DNA of 64,000 bases from Planctomycetota bacterium (lineage in GTDB: Bacteria; Planctomycetota; Phycisphaerae; UBA1845): assembly GCA_016208685.1 (NCBI GenBank), contig JACQXM010000012.1, forward strand, positions 62,001 through 126,000. Reading direction: 5' to 3'. The notes under the pieces are model-generated. The model made no database searches. It was not told the origin of the DNA and was given only the letters and a program-made list of their open reading frames with translations. This document shows, one piece after another, positions 45,234-53,711 of the stretch. The stretch's first letter is position 1; each line of letters begins with the position of its first letter. The position numbers and the translations under genes were made by a program.

Positions 45234-46271
45234 ATGAGCAGCGCGTCACTCCGCTCCGCACCAGGCCCCCGGCACCCGAACACCACCGACCCCGTCGAAG
45301 CCTCGCGGATGTCCTTCGGGGATCACCTGGACGAGCTGCGGCGCTGCCTGATCCGGGCCCTGGTCGGCGTGGTCGTGGCAATGGCGGTCACCCTCTACTT
45401 CGGCACCGAGATACTCGAGATCATCTATCGCCCGCTGTTGATCGTGCAGTACTACAACGGCCTCCAGCCCAAGATTCAGGTGCTCTCGCCGACCGGGGCA
45501 TTCTCCGCCTACCTCAAGATCGCGCTGCTCTCCGGGTTGATTCTCGGAATGCCCTGGATTCTGTATCAGGTGTGGTCGTTTGTGGCCGCGGGGCTGTATT
45601 CGCACGAGCGGAGGTTCTTGAAGTCGCTGGTGCCGGGCTCTCTCTTCCTATTTGTGTTGGGCGTGGCGTTCCTCTACTACGTTGCCCTCCCCATGGTGCT
45701 GCAGTTCTTCATCAGCTTTAACAAGGCGTTCGACGTGCCGGAGCTGGCCCCCAGCGGTTTTCAAAGCATCCTCCTGCCGAACGCGCCCATCGAGCCGCAG
45801 GTAGACGCCGCGCCGCCGCTCAACGTGCCGCTGCTTTCAGCCGATCCTCCGCATCCCCGGAACGGGGACGTGTGGGTGAACGCCCACTCCCGCCGCCTGC
45901 TCCTTAAGACGCCGACCGAGACCTGGTCCATGCCCTTCGACCCTACGCCAACCGCGACCACGATGCACAGCGAATTTGCCCTGGACTACTATGTTTCCTT
46001 TGTGCTGATGCTCGCCCTGGCGTTCGGCATCGCCTTTGAAACGCCCATTGTGGTGTTTTTCCTGGCATGGACGGGGTTGGTTTCGGTATCCACGATGACC
46101 CAGGGGCGGCGCTACGTGATTCTCGGCGTAGTGGTGGTTGCGGCGGTGCTGACCCCGCCCGACGTGGTCAGTCAGATGCTGCTGGCGATACCGATGTACC
46201 TGCTTTTCGAACTCGGTCTTCTGGCGGCGCGGCTGGCGGCCCGGCGACGGCAGCGAACGGAGGCGGCATGA
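45234..46271 (+). CDS. tatC: Sec-independent protein translocase TatC
   Basis: The 345-residue protein has the diagnostic MSFGDHLDELRRCLIRAL start, TM segments, PTGAFSAYLKIALLSGLILGMPWILYQVW and FGIAFETPIVVFFLAWTGLVS. TatC recognises twin-arginine signal peptides and with TatA/B exports folded proteins. There is an insertion of about 80-90 residues in the periplasmic loop before TM5 (residues about 170-255, Pro-rich), beyond the usual TatC length of about 250. The start may also be the internal ATG at 45309. It overlaps murD by 4 nt (ATGA). Confidence 0.93.
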   Translation: MSSASLRSAPGPRHPNTTDPVEASRMSFGDHLDELRRCLIRALVGVVVAMAVTLYFGTEILEIIYRPLLIVQYYNGLQPKIQVLSPTGAFSAYLKIALLSGLILGMPWILYQVWSFVAAGLYSHERRFLKSLVPGSLFLFVLGVAFLYYVALPMVLQFFISFNKAFDVPELAPSGFQSILLPNAPIEPQVDAAPPLNVPLLSADPPHPRNGDVWVNAHSRRLLLKTPTETWSMPFDPTPTATTMHSEFALDYYVSFVLMLALAFGIAFETPIVVFFLAWTGLVSVSTMTQGRRYVILGVVVVAAVLTPPDVVSQMLLAIPMYLLFELGLLAARLAARRRQRTEAA

Positions 46272-47689
46272 CGACGCGGCACGCGCTCGAGCACGAAGTG
46301 GCGACGCGCGGTCCTGCGCGCCGGCCAGAGGAGCGGTCTCTCGCCGGTTGCCGTACCCTGGTCGTCGGCCTGGGTCGCTTTGGGGGCGGCGTGGGAGTCA
46401 CACGCTGGCTGGTGGGGCAGGGCGCGCAGGTGACCGTCACCGACCAGGCCGCCGCGGAGACTCTTCAGGAATCGATCGCTGCCATTTCGGATCTGCCGGT
46501 CCGCCGACGATTCGGTACGCACGACGCGCGCGACCTGGAACACGCCGATCTGGTGGTGCTGAACCCGGCGGTCGTGAAGAGCCGATCGGCGATGTACCAG
46601 GAGATGACGCGGCGCGGGATCCCCTGGACCACGGAGCTCAACCTGTTCTGTGAGCGCTGCCCCGCGCCCGTGGCGGGGGTGACCGGCAGCTTCGGTAAGA
46701 GTACGACGTGCACCATGCTGGCGGAGGCGCTGCGTTCCTGCGTCCGTGCCCGCGCCACCGGCTTCTCGGATGTTCATCTCGGCGGGAACATCGGCGGCTC
46801 ACTGTTGGGGACGCTCGATGCCATTCGCGCTACCGACGTGGTAGTGCTGGAGATCTCGAACGCACAGCTCGAGGACCTGCCGCACATCGGCTGGGCACCG
46901 CGCTGGTCCGTGATCACTAATCTGGTGCCGCATCACCTGGATCGTCACGGGACGTTCGAGGCGTACCTGGACACGAAGCTCAACATCCTGCGCGGCGACC
47001 CCGCGCCGGAGTTTCTGGCGGTCGGCGAACTGCACCCGCAGGCGGAGGCGGCCGTAGCGGCGGTGGCGCGGGAACGCGGCACGCGCCTGGTACGTGTTTC
47101 GGCGCCCGCGGAAGCCGTCGAGCTGCGGGTCCCGGGCGCCCACAACCGGCGAAACGCAGCGTGCGTGCTGACGGTCTGTCGTGCTCTCGGCCTGCCGGAG
47201 CCCCCGGTACGCGAGGCGTTGGCTTCGTTTCGCGGACTGGAGCATCGGCTGGAATACGTGCGCACGGTGGCCGGCGTGGATTACTACAACGACTCCAAGT
47301 CGACGGCACCGTCGGCGACGGTGCAGGCAGTGGAGGCGCTGGACCGCGCGCAGGTAGTCATCGTAGGCGGGCAACGAAAGGAAGTTGCGTTCGCCGATTG
47401 TGCGGCGACTCTGGCACGGCGGGCGCGGGCGGTGGTGTGCATGGGCGAATCCGGTCCGTACTTCGCATCCGCCGTGCGTCTGGCGCGCGACGCTGCGGGA
47501 CGCGAATCGGTCACCGGCGCTGACGGCATCCTCGAGGCGCGTGACCTGGCGTCCGCGGTGGAATTGGCGAGGTCGGCGGCCTTGCCGGGAGACGCCGTGC
47601 TGTTCTCGCCCGGAGCTCCGAGCTTCGACGCCTACGTGAATTTCACGGACCGGGGGCGGCGTTTCGTGGAGCTGGTCCGCGGGTTGTAG
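46268..47689 (+). CDS. murD: UDP-N-acetylmuramoylalanine--D-glutamate ligase
   Basis: The 473-residue Mur ligase has an N-terminal Rossmann domain (TLVVGLGRFGGG), a P-loop GVTGSFGKSTT (near 137), LGGNIGG, EISNAQLED and the MurD-specific YYNDSKSTAPSAT. It adds D-glutamate to UDP-MurNAc-L-Ala in the cytoplasm. The P-loop has SF in place of the usual TN (GxTGTNGKT/S). Its start overlaps the tatC stop. Presence with a SEDS gene implies peptidoglycan synthesis in this organism. Confidence 0.9.
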   Translation: MTTRHALEHEVATRGPARRPEERSLAGCRTLVVGLGRFGGGVGVTRWLVGQGAQVTVTDQAAAETLQESIAAISDLPVRRRFGTHDARDLEHADLVVLNPAVVKSRSAMYQEMTRRGIPWTTELNLFCERCPAPVAGVTGSFGKSTTCTMLAEALRSCVRARATGFSDVHLGGNIGGSLLGTLDAIRATDVVVLEISNAQLEDLPHIGWAPRWSVITNLVPHHLDRHGTFEAYLDTKLNILRGDPAPEFLAVGELHPQAEAAVAAVARERGTRLVRVSAPAEAVELRVPGAHNRRNAACVLTVCRALGLPEPPVREALASFRGLEHRLEYVRTVAGVDYYNDSKSTAPSATVQAVEALDRAQVVIVGGQRKEVAFADCAATLARRARAVVCMGESGPYFASAVRLARDAAGRESVTGADGILEARDLASAVELARSAALPGDAVLFSPGAPSFDAYVNFTDRGRRFVELVRGL

Positions 47690-47788
47690 TCGAAGGTGGG
47701 GCTATGAACCCGAGCGGTTCGCCAGGCGTTGCCGCCGCAGGTAGCCTCCTGCGGCGTTGCGGAGGGTCGTAAGGAGCGGGCTAGCGCC

Positions 47789-48169
47789 ATGCCGATCGTC
47801 GGGCACGGGATCGATCTGGTGGAGTGCGCGCGGATCGGCGAGATGCTGGCCGACCATGGGGAGCGCTTCCTGACCCGGGTGCTCACGGTTGCGGAGCGGG
47901 AGCAGGCGCGGAAGTTCGCGGATCCCGTGCCGTTCGTGGCCGGGCGATGGGCGGCGAAGGAGGCGATCCTCAAGATGATCGGGACCGGATGGCGCGGGAA
48001 GATCGCGTGGACGGACATGGAGATCCTCCCCGACGGACTGGGCCGGCCGGTGGCTTCACTTTCCGGGGAAACGGCTCGCCGGGCCGAGGCGCTGGGAATC
48101 AGGCGCGTCTTCCTGTCCATCACGCACACGAAGCACCAGGCGGCGGCCTCGGCGATCGGCGAGGCATAG
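47789..48169 (+). CDS. acpS: Holo-[acyl-carrier-protein] synthase
   Basis: The 126-residue protein has the AcpS motifs GHGIDLVECARI and FVAGRWAAKEAILKMIGTG, and a C-terminal VFLSITHTKHQAAASAI. It transfers 4'-phosphopantetheine from CoA to acyl carrier protein. The ATG at 47789 follows AAGGAG by about 12 nt. It sits 99 nt after murD, on the same strand. Confidence 0.93.
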   Translation: MPIVGHGIDLVECARIGEMLADHGERFLTRVLTVAEREQARKFADPVPFVAGRWAAKEAILKMIGTGWRGKIAWTDMEILPDGLGRPVASLSGETARRAEALGIRRVFLSITHTKHQAAASAIGEA

Positions 48170-48214
48170 TCGGAGGCGCGGCCCGTCGCCGCAACGACGA
48201 TGCCGTGGAACCAC

Positions 48215-48290
48215 GAACGCGGAATGGTGGATGCGGAATGCGGGCTGGTGAAGGCGTAAACGGAGCCGCGGCCGTCAGGGAGCGGGCAAC
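48215..48290. repeat. Heptanucleotide array and partial copy of the 229-bp unit
   Basis: About six degenerate GAATGNN-type heptamers (48215-48256) are followed by an AGCCGCGGCCGTCAGGGAGCGGG block of the dispersed unit. This gap between acpS and the carbonic anhydrase gene holds no gene. Confidence 0.75.
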
Positions 48291-48464
48291 GGGAGCGATG
48301 TTGCGGCACGGGGAAGACCGTCTAACGTCGCTCCCGCAGTGCAGGGACGGTTCGCCGACTGCCGGGCGGTGAATGTGGAGACAGGGTCGCGACCGTGGTG
48401 AAGCGCGCCGGAGCCACGCGGCGCCTAAGTGCGAGTTCGGACGGATCGTGGTGGGAAACTGGCG

Positions 48465-48995
48465 ATGAGTGAAACTCCGGTGCCGATCCTGGGTCGTGAT
48501 GTCTACGTCGCGCCTACGGCCTACGTCGGCGGCGACGTGGTCCTCGGCGACGAATGTACGCTGATGCACCACGTGGTGGTGCGCGGGGACATCGCGCCCA
48601 TTCGCGTCGGAGCGCGCGTGAATCTCCAGGACGGCGTGATCGTGCACACGCCCCACGGCGTACCTCTCGACGTGGAGGATGATGTGGGTGTCGGTCACCG
48701 TGCGGTGGTGCATTGCCGGCGTGTCGGTGCGCACACCCTGATCGGCATCGGAGCCATCGTGCTGGACGATTGCGACATCGGCAGTGAGTGCCTAATCGCC
48801 GCGGGGACGGTACTCCCGCCGGGCACCGTGGTCCCCAACGGCAGCGTGGTGATGGGAGTGCCGGGCCGGGTGGTGCGAACGGTTAGCCAGCGCGATCGCG
48901 CCACCATCGAGCATGTGGTGCAGAGCTACATCCGCCTGGGGCGGTTGCACGCTGCCGGGCGTTTCCCGAACGCAGCTCCGGCAGACCGAGTGTAA
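48465..48995 (+). CDS. Gamma-class carbonic anhydrase (CamH-like hexapeptide-repeat protein)
   Basis: The 176-residue left-handed beta-helix protein has hexapeptide repeats. Zinc ligands correspond to H61 (in NLQDGVIVH), H78 and H83 (in GVGHRAVVH), the conserved gamma-CA triad. The gap of 17 between H61 and H78 lacks the acidic proton-shuttle loop of Cam, placing it in the CamH/YrdA-like branch. Carbonic anhydrase activity is likely but not certain for this branch. The ATG at 48465 has GGGAA upstream. Confidence 0.85.
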   Translation: MSETPVPILGRDVYVAPTAYVGGDVVLGDECTLMHHVVVRGDIAPIRVGARVNLQDGVIVHTPHGVPLDVEDDVGVGHRAVVHCRRVGAHTLIGIGAIVLDDCDIGSECLIAAGTVLPPGTVVPNGSVVMGVPGRVVRTVSQRDRATIEHVVQSYIRLGRLHAAGRFPNAAPADRV

Positions 48996-49030
48996 TGCGA
49001 CGTAGCGGGCACACGCTTCCCGGCTCCCGG

Positions 49031-50974
49031 TCACGGGCCGGAGCGGGCCATGTGCTCACCAGTCCTGGCGGCCACGCGGTAAATGCGCGTAGCGGGCGTG
49101 GTGGGCAGCGGGCGAGTCGTGCTGTCGTCGTAGATCAGTTCCAGGGGCAGATCCGCGGGCCAATCAGGGGGAAACGGCTCCTGGACCACAACGTAATCGA
49201 TGTTGTGTGCCAGGAGCGCGGCAGCGGTGACCGCGCCGCCGTTGTCGAGCGTATCCCACACCGGCTTGGGGATTACTACGTTGCGGAAGTCGGCGCCCAA
49301 CAGGGGGTAAGTAAGCTCGGGCGGCGCGAGGTTCACAATGCGCGACCCGGGGTCAAAGTTACCCACGGGCGGTGGGATCTGATAAAACCAGTCGCGGCTC
49401 CAGTCGCCGTGGCGCCAGCGGCTCGCCATTGATGCCGCGGGCTTGTAGGCCGCGATGGTCGCGGTGATCACCAGCGTGATGCTCAACAGGGCCCACGCCG
49501 GACGGGGAGAGCGCTGCACCAGTCGGTCAAAGAGCATGCCCCCCAGCGGCACTGCCAGCAACACCAGCGGCAGCACGTAACGCAGAATCTCGGTAAACAG
49601 CGTGAGGAGCAGGACGATACCCGCCAGCGTGAACAACAGGTAGACAAGCGTCCAGCGCTCCGCGGGATCGCGCGGTCGGCGACGGAGGAACGCCAGGGCG
49701 ACCGCGAGGACCGCCGCCGGTACAAAGGTAGTGTAGGCGGCCCCCAACGCGTTGTTTACGCTGTAGGGATATCCGGTGCCCGAATACTTGGTTTCCTCCC
49801 AGGGGTAGGCCCACCAGCGGGCGATCTTCCGGCCCAGTGGACGCGCGGGGCAGTGGTCCAGGGCGTTGAAACCGGGGAGGACTTGCCTGCCCGCAACGCT
49901 GACGCCGAAGGGGTAGATGGGGTTCCCCGCCTCGACGGTGCCACGCAGGAACCAGAAACCCGAGCATGCCAGGGAGGCGAGTCCGAAGATCATGGCGTTG
50001 CGAACCGGCCTGCCGCGTATGGCGGCACGATCGCGGGGGCGAATCCAGTCCAGCGCCAGTACCAGCAGCAGCAGCAGGCCGACCAGCGCCAGGTACGTCG
50101 ACTTGGACCCCAGCGCTACGCCCGCCGACAACCCGGCCAGGATGAGCAGGTCGCGCCGCTGACGAACATGTGTCACGCGGGTGTGCCAGGTGAGCGCCAG
50201 CAGCGCGAGCAGCCAGGCCACGGCCCCGTAGAGATCCACGTAGGCCGCGAAGGACTGAAACAGCACCACGGGCACGCTGAGGGCCATGCACACCGCGGCG
50301 CCGGCGGCGCGCCGACCGGCGCCCAGCACGCGCGTCAGGGCATAGACGGCGGCAGCCAGGATCACCGCGTTGGGTACGTTGACCAGCGGAAGCAGCCGCT
50401 CCAGCGGCACGCTCACCAGCAGGAACGACCACAGAATCCCATTCTCCGGCAACGAGTAGTAGATTTCGCCGTTCTGCATACCGAGCATGCCGGTCTGCAT
50501 CCAGCGGACGGCGAGCGGCAGGTGGTAGTACATGCCGTCGTAGCCGGTGGGATAGCGGGTCAGGGCCTCGACCACGAACACCAGGTACAAACCGAGGACG
50601 ATGAGCCAGGGGGTACGGTACCATCGCGGTGCGACCGGAGGCTCCGGAGGCGAGGCGGGGTGTCGGCTGGGCTCCGACGACGCCGCGGCCCGACCGGCCG
50701 CGGAACGCGTCAGCCGGTGTGCGATCGCCAGCATCATCATAAAGACGCAGGCCACCACCTCGATCGTGACCACGCCTCGCCGGGTCAGCAGGGCCACGGT
50801 GGCCGGCGCGTGCACGGCCGCCACCAGTGAGGCACAGGGTACGATGCACGCCAGCGCCCAGCGGCTGAATCGTTCATAGACGCCGCACGCCCGGCACCAG
50901 CGCTCTCCCAGGCGCCAACCGATGCACCAGCCGGCCAGGGTGACGAGCAGTGCAAGAGAGGCGAGGGCGTTCAT
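49031..50974 (-). CDS. Polytopic membrane glycosyltransferase-like protein
   Basis: The 647-residue protein has about 12 membrane segments. The first loop contains YPTGYDGMYYHLPLAVRWMQTG, the Asp-containing first-loop pattern of GT-C fold mannosyltransferases that use polyprenyl-phosphate sugars. A soluble C-terminal part (about 560-647) ends with VVVQEPFPPDWPADLPLELIYDD. It probably transfers a sugar to a periplasmic acceptor. It is divergent from the methyltransferase/GT operon that follows. Confidence 0.75.
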   Translation of the reverse strand: MNALASLALLVTLAGWCIGWRLGERWCRACGVYERFSRWALACIVPCASLVAAVHAPATVALLTRRGVVTIEVVACVFMMMLAIAHRLTRSAAGRAAASSEPSRHPASPPEPPVAPRWYRTPWLIVLGLYLVFVVEALTRYPTGYDGMYYHLPLAVRWMQTGMLGMQNGEIYYSLPENGILWSFLLVSVPLERLLPLVNVPNAVILAAAVYALTRVLGAGRRAAGAAVCMALSVPVVLFQSFAAYVDLYGAVAWLLALLALTWHTRVTHVRQRRDLLILAGLSAGVALGSKSTYLALVGLLLLLVLALDWIRPRDRAAIRGRPVRNAMIFGLASLACSGFWFLRGTVEAGNPIYPFGVSVAGRQVLPGFNALDHCPARPLGRKIARWWAYPWEETKYSGTGYPYSVNNALGAAYTTFVPAAVLAVALAFLRRRPRDPAERWTLVYLLFTLAGIVLLLTLFTEILRYVLPLVLLAVPLGGMLFDRLVQRSPRPAWALLSITLVITATIAAYKPAASMASRWRHGDWSRDWFYQIPPPVGNFDPGSRIVNLAPPELTYPLLGADFRNVVIPKPVWDTLDNGGAVTAAALLAHNIDYVVVQEPFPPDWPADLPLELIYDDSTTRPLPTTPATRIYRVAARTGEHMARSGP

Positions 50975-51351
50975 GGGTTGGCTCCGGGTTCGCTAGAGTC
51001 GGGTCGCCAGGCGTCCGAGTTCTGCCACGAAGGCACGCACGGAATCGGAGCAGAGGAGGTAAGCCGCGAGGCTCAGGGCACACAACGCCAACCAGGATCG
51101 TTCCTTAGGGATCGCGACCATTCGTTACACTCGCCCGGCGGCAGCCGGCGTGGCGAAGTGCGCCGCTTCCACCCGGTCGTGCCGCCTCGACGTGTATCGG
51201 TCCGGGAACAAACGGGCTAAAGGCGACTCCGGCCACGGCTCGTCATTCGGACTGCAAAAGCGGCCTGTCGGAACCGCCGATAACCCGCCCGGGCCTGCGC
51301 TAGGGTTGCCGCTGTGAGCGCCAGCGCGGGCCCGAACCCGACTGGCGACGC
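50975..51351. other. Divergent gap, no gene
   Basis: 377 bp upstream of two divergent genes. I see no repeat, no clear promoter and no supported frame. Confidence 0.4.
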
Positions 51352-52887
51352 ATGAACCCCGCGACCCTGACGCCGCCCGCCTCGCCCTCTCTGCGACCCC
51401 CGCCGGATTTAGCGGCGCTGGTTCGCGAGGCTTCCGTGCCGCCGACTGCACGGGATACCGCCGACGCCGAGCGCTGGCGGCGGTCCGTGGCGGACTTCTA
51501 CGACCGCATGGCGGCGGCGAAGCTCCCCTCGCGCGAGCATTACTACTACCGGCGCCTGCGACGGAGGCTTGCCGACATGGTGCCGCCCCGGTCGCGTGTG
51601 CTGGACCTGGGCTGCGGCACGGGCGAACTCCTCTCGGCTCTGAGGCCGGCGGTGGGGGTGGGCGTGGACCTAAGCACGGGCATGATCCGCGAGGCCCGCC
51701 GCCGACACCCGCACCTGCGTTTTCTGCGCCTGGCCGCGGAAGAAGTTCACCGCCTTCACGATACCTTCGACTACGTCGTCATCTCCCAGACGCTGGGCGA
51801 AATCTACGATTTGCAGGCGTTGTTCCAGGCACTCCAGCGTGTCTGCCACGCACGGACTCGTGTGCTGGTGGCGCACGACAGCCGCCTGTGGCAACCGGCC
51901 CTGAAACTGGCGGAGTGGACACGACTGAAAAGACCCACGCCGGAGCGGAACTGGATTCCCAGCGAGGAGGTCGCGCACCTGCTGCGGCTTGCGGGTTTCG
52001 AAACCGTGCGGGTGTTCGGCATGACGCCCTGTCCGCTCCCGGTTCCCGGGCTGGGGGGGTTAGTCAACCGCTGGGTTGCCAACCTGCCGGGAATGCACCA
52101 TCTGGGCCTGAACTACGTCCTGGTGGCGCGTTCGGTGCGGCCGGAAGGAGCGCCGCGCCGGCCACCGCGCAGCGTCTCGATCGTGGTGCCGGCGCGCAAC
52201 GAGGCCGGGCACATCCGGTTGCTGTTGGAGCGGATCCCGCGGATCGCTCCGCAACAGGAGATCATCTTCGTGGAGGGCGGCAGCTCGGATGACACCTGGG
52301 CGGTGCTCCGCGACGTCGTCGGCGCCTACAGCGGGCCGTTCGAGTTGAAGTGTTTGCAGCAGCGCGGGCGCGGAAAGGGCAACGCCGTGCGCGAGGGCTT
52401 CGCCGCGGCCACCGGCGACGTGCTGATTATCCTGGACGCCGATCTCAGTGTTCCGCCCGAGGAACTGCCGGGCTTCTTCGCGTGTCTGGCCTCGGGCGCC
52501 GGAGAGCTCATCAACGGCTCGCGAATGGTGTATCTGATGGACCGGCGGGCGATGCGCTTTCTGAATCTGCTCGCCAACAAGTGTTTCGGCTGGGTGTTCA
52601 CCTATCTGCTGTCACAGCGTTTCCGTGACACGCTGTGCGGCACCAAGGCGTTGTGGCGCGACGACTACGAGCGGATTGCGGCGAACCGCGCCTACTTCGG
52701 CGACTTCGATCCCTTCGGCGATTTCGATCTGCTCTTCGGCGCCGCGCGACTGAACCTCAAGATCATCGACCTGCCGGTGCACTACAAGGCCCGGGTGTAC
52801 GGTGAGACCAACATCTCGCGTTTCCGGCACGGCTGGATGCTGCTCCGCATGTGCCTGCTGGCGGCGCGGAAGGTGAAGTTCCTTTAA
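51352..52887 (+). CDS. Fusion of SAM-dependent methyltransferase and GT2 glycosyltransferase
   Basis: The 511-residue protein has an N-terminal class I methyltransferase (about 70-260; motif I VLDLGCGTGELLSAL, acidic residue in GVDLSTGMI) and a C-terminal GT2 domain of the dolichol-phosphate mannosyltransferase type (about 275-511; SIVVPARNEAGHI, GSSDDTW, ILDADLSVPPEE, KALWRDDY). Both active-site regions look complete. It probably makes a polyprenyl-phosphate-linked sugar and methylates a related substrate for the polytopic transferases nearby. It is the first gene of a tightly packed group with 52902 and 53693. Confidence 0.85.
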   Translation: MNPATLTPPASPSLRPPPDLAALVREASVPPTARDTADAERWRRSVADFYDRMAAAKLPSREHYYYRRLRRRLADMVPPRSRVLDLGCGTGELLSALRPAVGVGVDLSTGMIREARRRHPHLRFLRLAAEEVHRLHDTFDYVVISQTLGEIYDLQALFQALQRVCHARTRVLVAHDSRLWQPALKLAEWTRLKRPTPERNWIPSEEVAHLLRLAGFETVRVFGMTPCPLPVPGLGGLVNRWVANLPGMHHLGLNYVLVARSVRPEGAPRRPPRSVSIVVPARNEAGHIRLLLERIPRIAPQQEIIFVEGGSSDDTWAVLRDVVGAYSGPFELKCLQQRGRGKGNAVREGFAAATGDVLIILDADLSVPPEELPGFFACLASGAGELINGSRMVYLMDRRAMRFLNLLANKCFGWVFTYLLSQRFRDTLCGTKALWRDDYERIAANRAYFGDFDPFGDFDLLFGAARLNLKIIDLPVHYKARVYGETNISRFRHGWMLLRMCLLAARKVKFL

Positions 52888-52901
52888 GATCGGCGGGGTG
52901 A

Positions 52902-53711
52902 ATGAAAGTGTTCGCTAACCTGCTGTCGCGGCACCGGCCGGACACTGGGTTCCAGTTCGTGGAGCGCGATTACTTCGACGCCCTGGCCGAGCAGCAGCAG
53001 GACAGTTGGTGGGGAAGCCACACGCGCGCCGGCCTCCGCCGCCTGGAGCGCCGGGCCCGGGTGGTGCGCGAAATCCTCGCCGCCCTCCACGCCCCGCGGG
53101 TGTTGGAGATCGGATGCGGAACCGGTGCGTTCACCGAGGCGCTCCTGCACACGGTTCCGGGAATGTGCTTGTGGGGTTGCGACATCTCGCACAAGTCCCT
53201 GGCCATCGCCCGGCGGCGCTGCGCGGCGTTCGAGAATGTCACGTTCGAAATGGTGGACCTGCTCAGCGAATCGCCCCCGGCGGCTCCGTTCGACGTCGTG
53301 CTGGGGAATTCCGTCGTCCACCATCTGCACCTGCCGGCGTTTCTGCCGCGACTGGTGGCGCTGGTTCGCCCCGGCGGGCGGCTGCTCTTTTTTGAACCGA
53401 ACATGCTCAATCCCCACATCGCCGTCGAGAAAAACGTGCGGTTCATCGGTCGACTGCTTCAGAACACGCCCAACGAAACCGCGTTCTTCCGACGCGGGCT
53501 GTCCCGCGCCCTGGTGGCGGCGGGCCTGGTCGACGTTTCGGTCACGCCCTTTGACTTCCTCCACCCCCTGACGCCGGGCCCCATGGTAGGCGCGGTGGAG
53601 CACGTTGGACGGCTGTTGGAGCGCATGCCCATGGTCCGGGAGATAGCGGGATCGCTCATCATCCGCGCCACGCGCCCCCCGAGTGAATTCCCGTGTTCCG
53701 GCATCGCCTAG
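52902..53711 (+). CDS. Class I SAM-dependent methyltransferase
   Basis: The 269-residue enzyme has motif I VLEIGCGTGAFTEALL, GCDISHKSLAIARR, FDVVLGNSVVHHLHLPAFLP and LRPGGRLLFFEPNMLNP-like motifs of the Methyltransf_11/UbiE-like group. The substrate is unknown; by context it is a lipid or sugar intermediate. It begins 14 nt after the fusion gene and overlaps the next gene by 19 nt. Confidence 0.85.
   Translation: MKVFANLLSRHRPDTGFQFVERDYFDALAEQQQDSWWGSHTRAGLRRLERRARVVREILAALHAPRVLEIGCGTGAFTEALLHTVPGMCLWGCDISHKSLAIARRRCAAFENVTFEMVDLLSESPPAAPFDVVLGNSVVHHLHLPAFLPRLVALVRPGGRLLFFEPNMLNPHIAVEKNVRFIGRLLQNTPNETAFFRRGLSRALVAAGLVDVSVTPFDFLHPLTPGPMVGAVEHVGRLLERMPMVREIAGSLIIRATRPPSEFPCSGIA

Noticed and set aside
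46067..46267. Upstream extension of MurD
   Set aside because: It overlaps the tatC gene in another frame. The ATGA overlap at 46268 is the usual coupled start.
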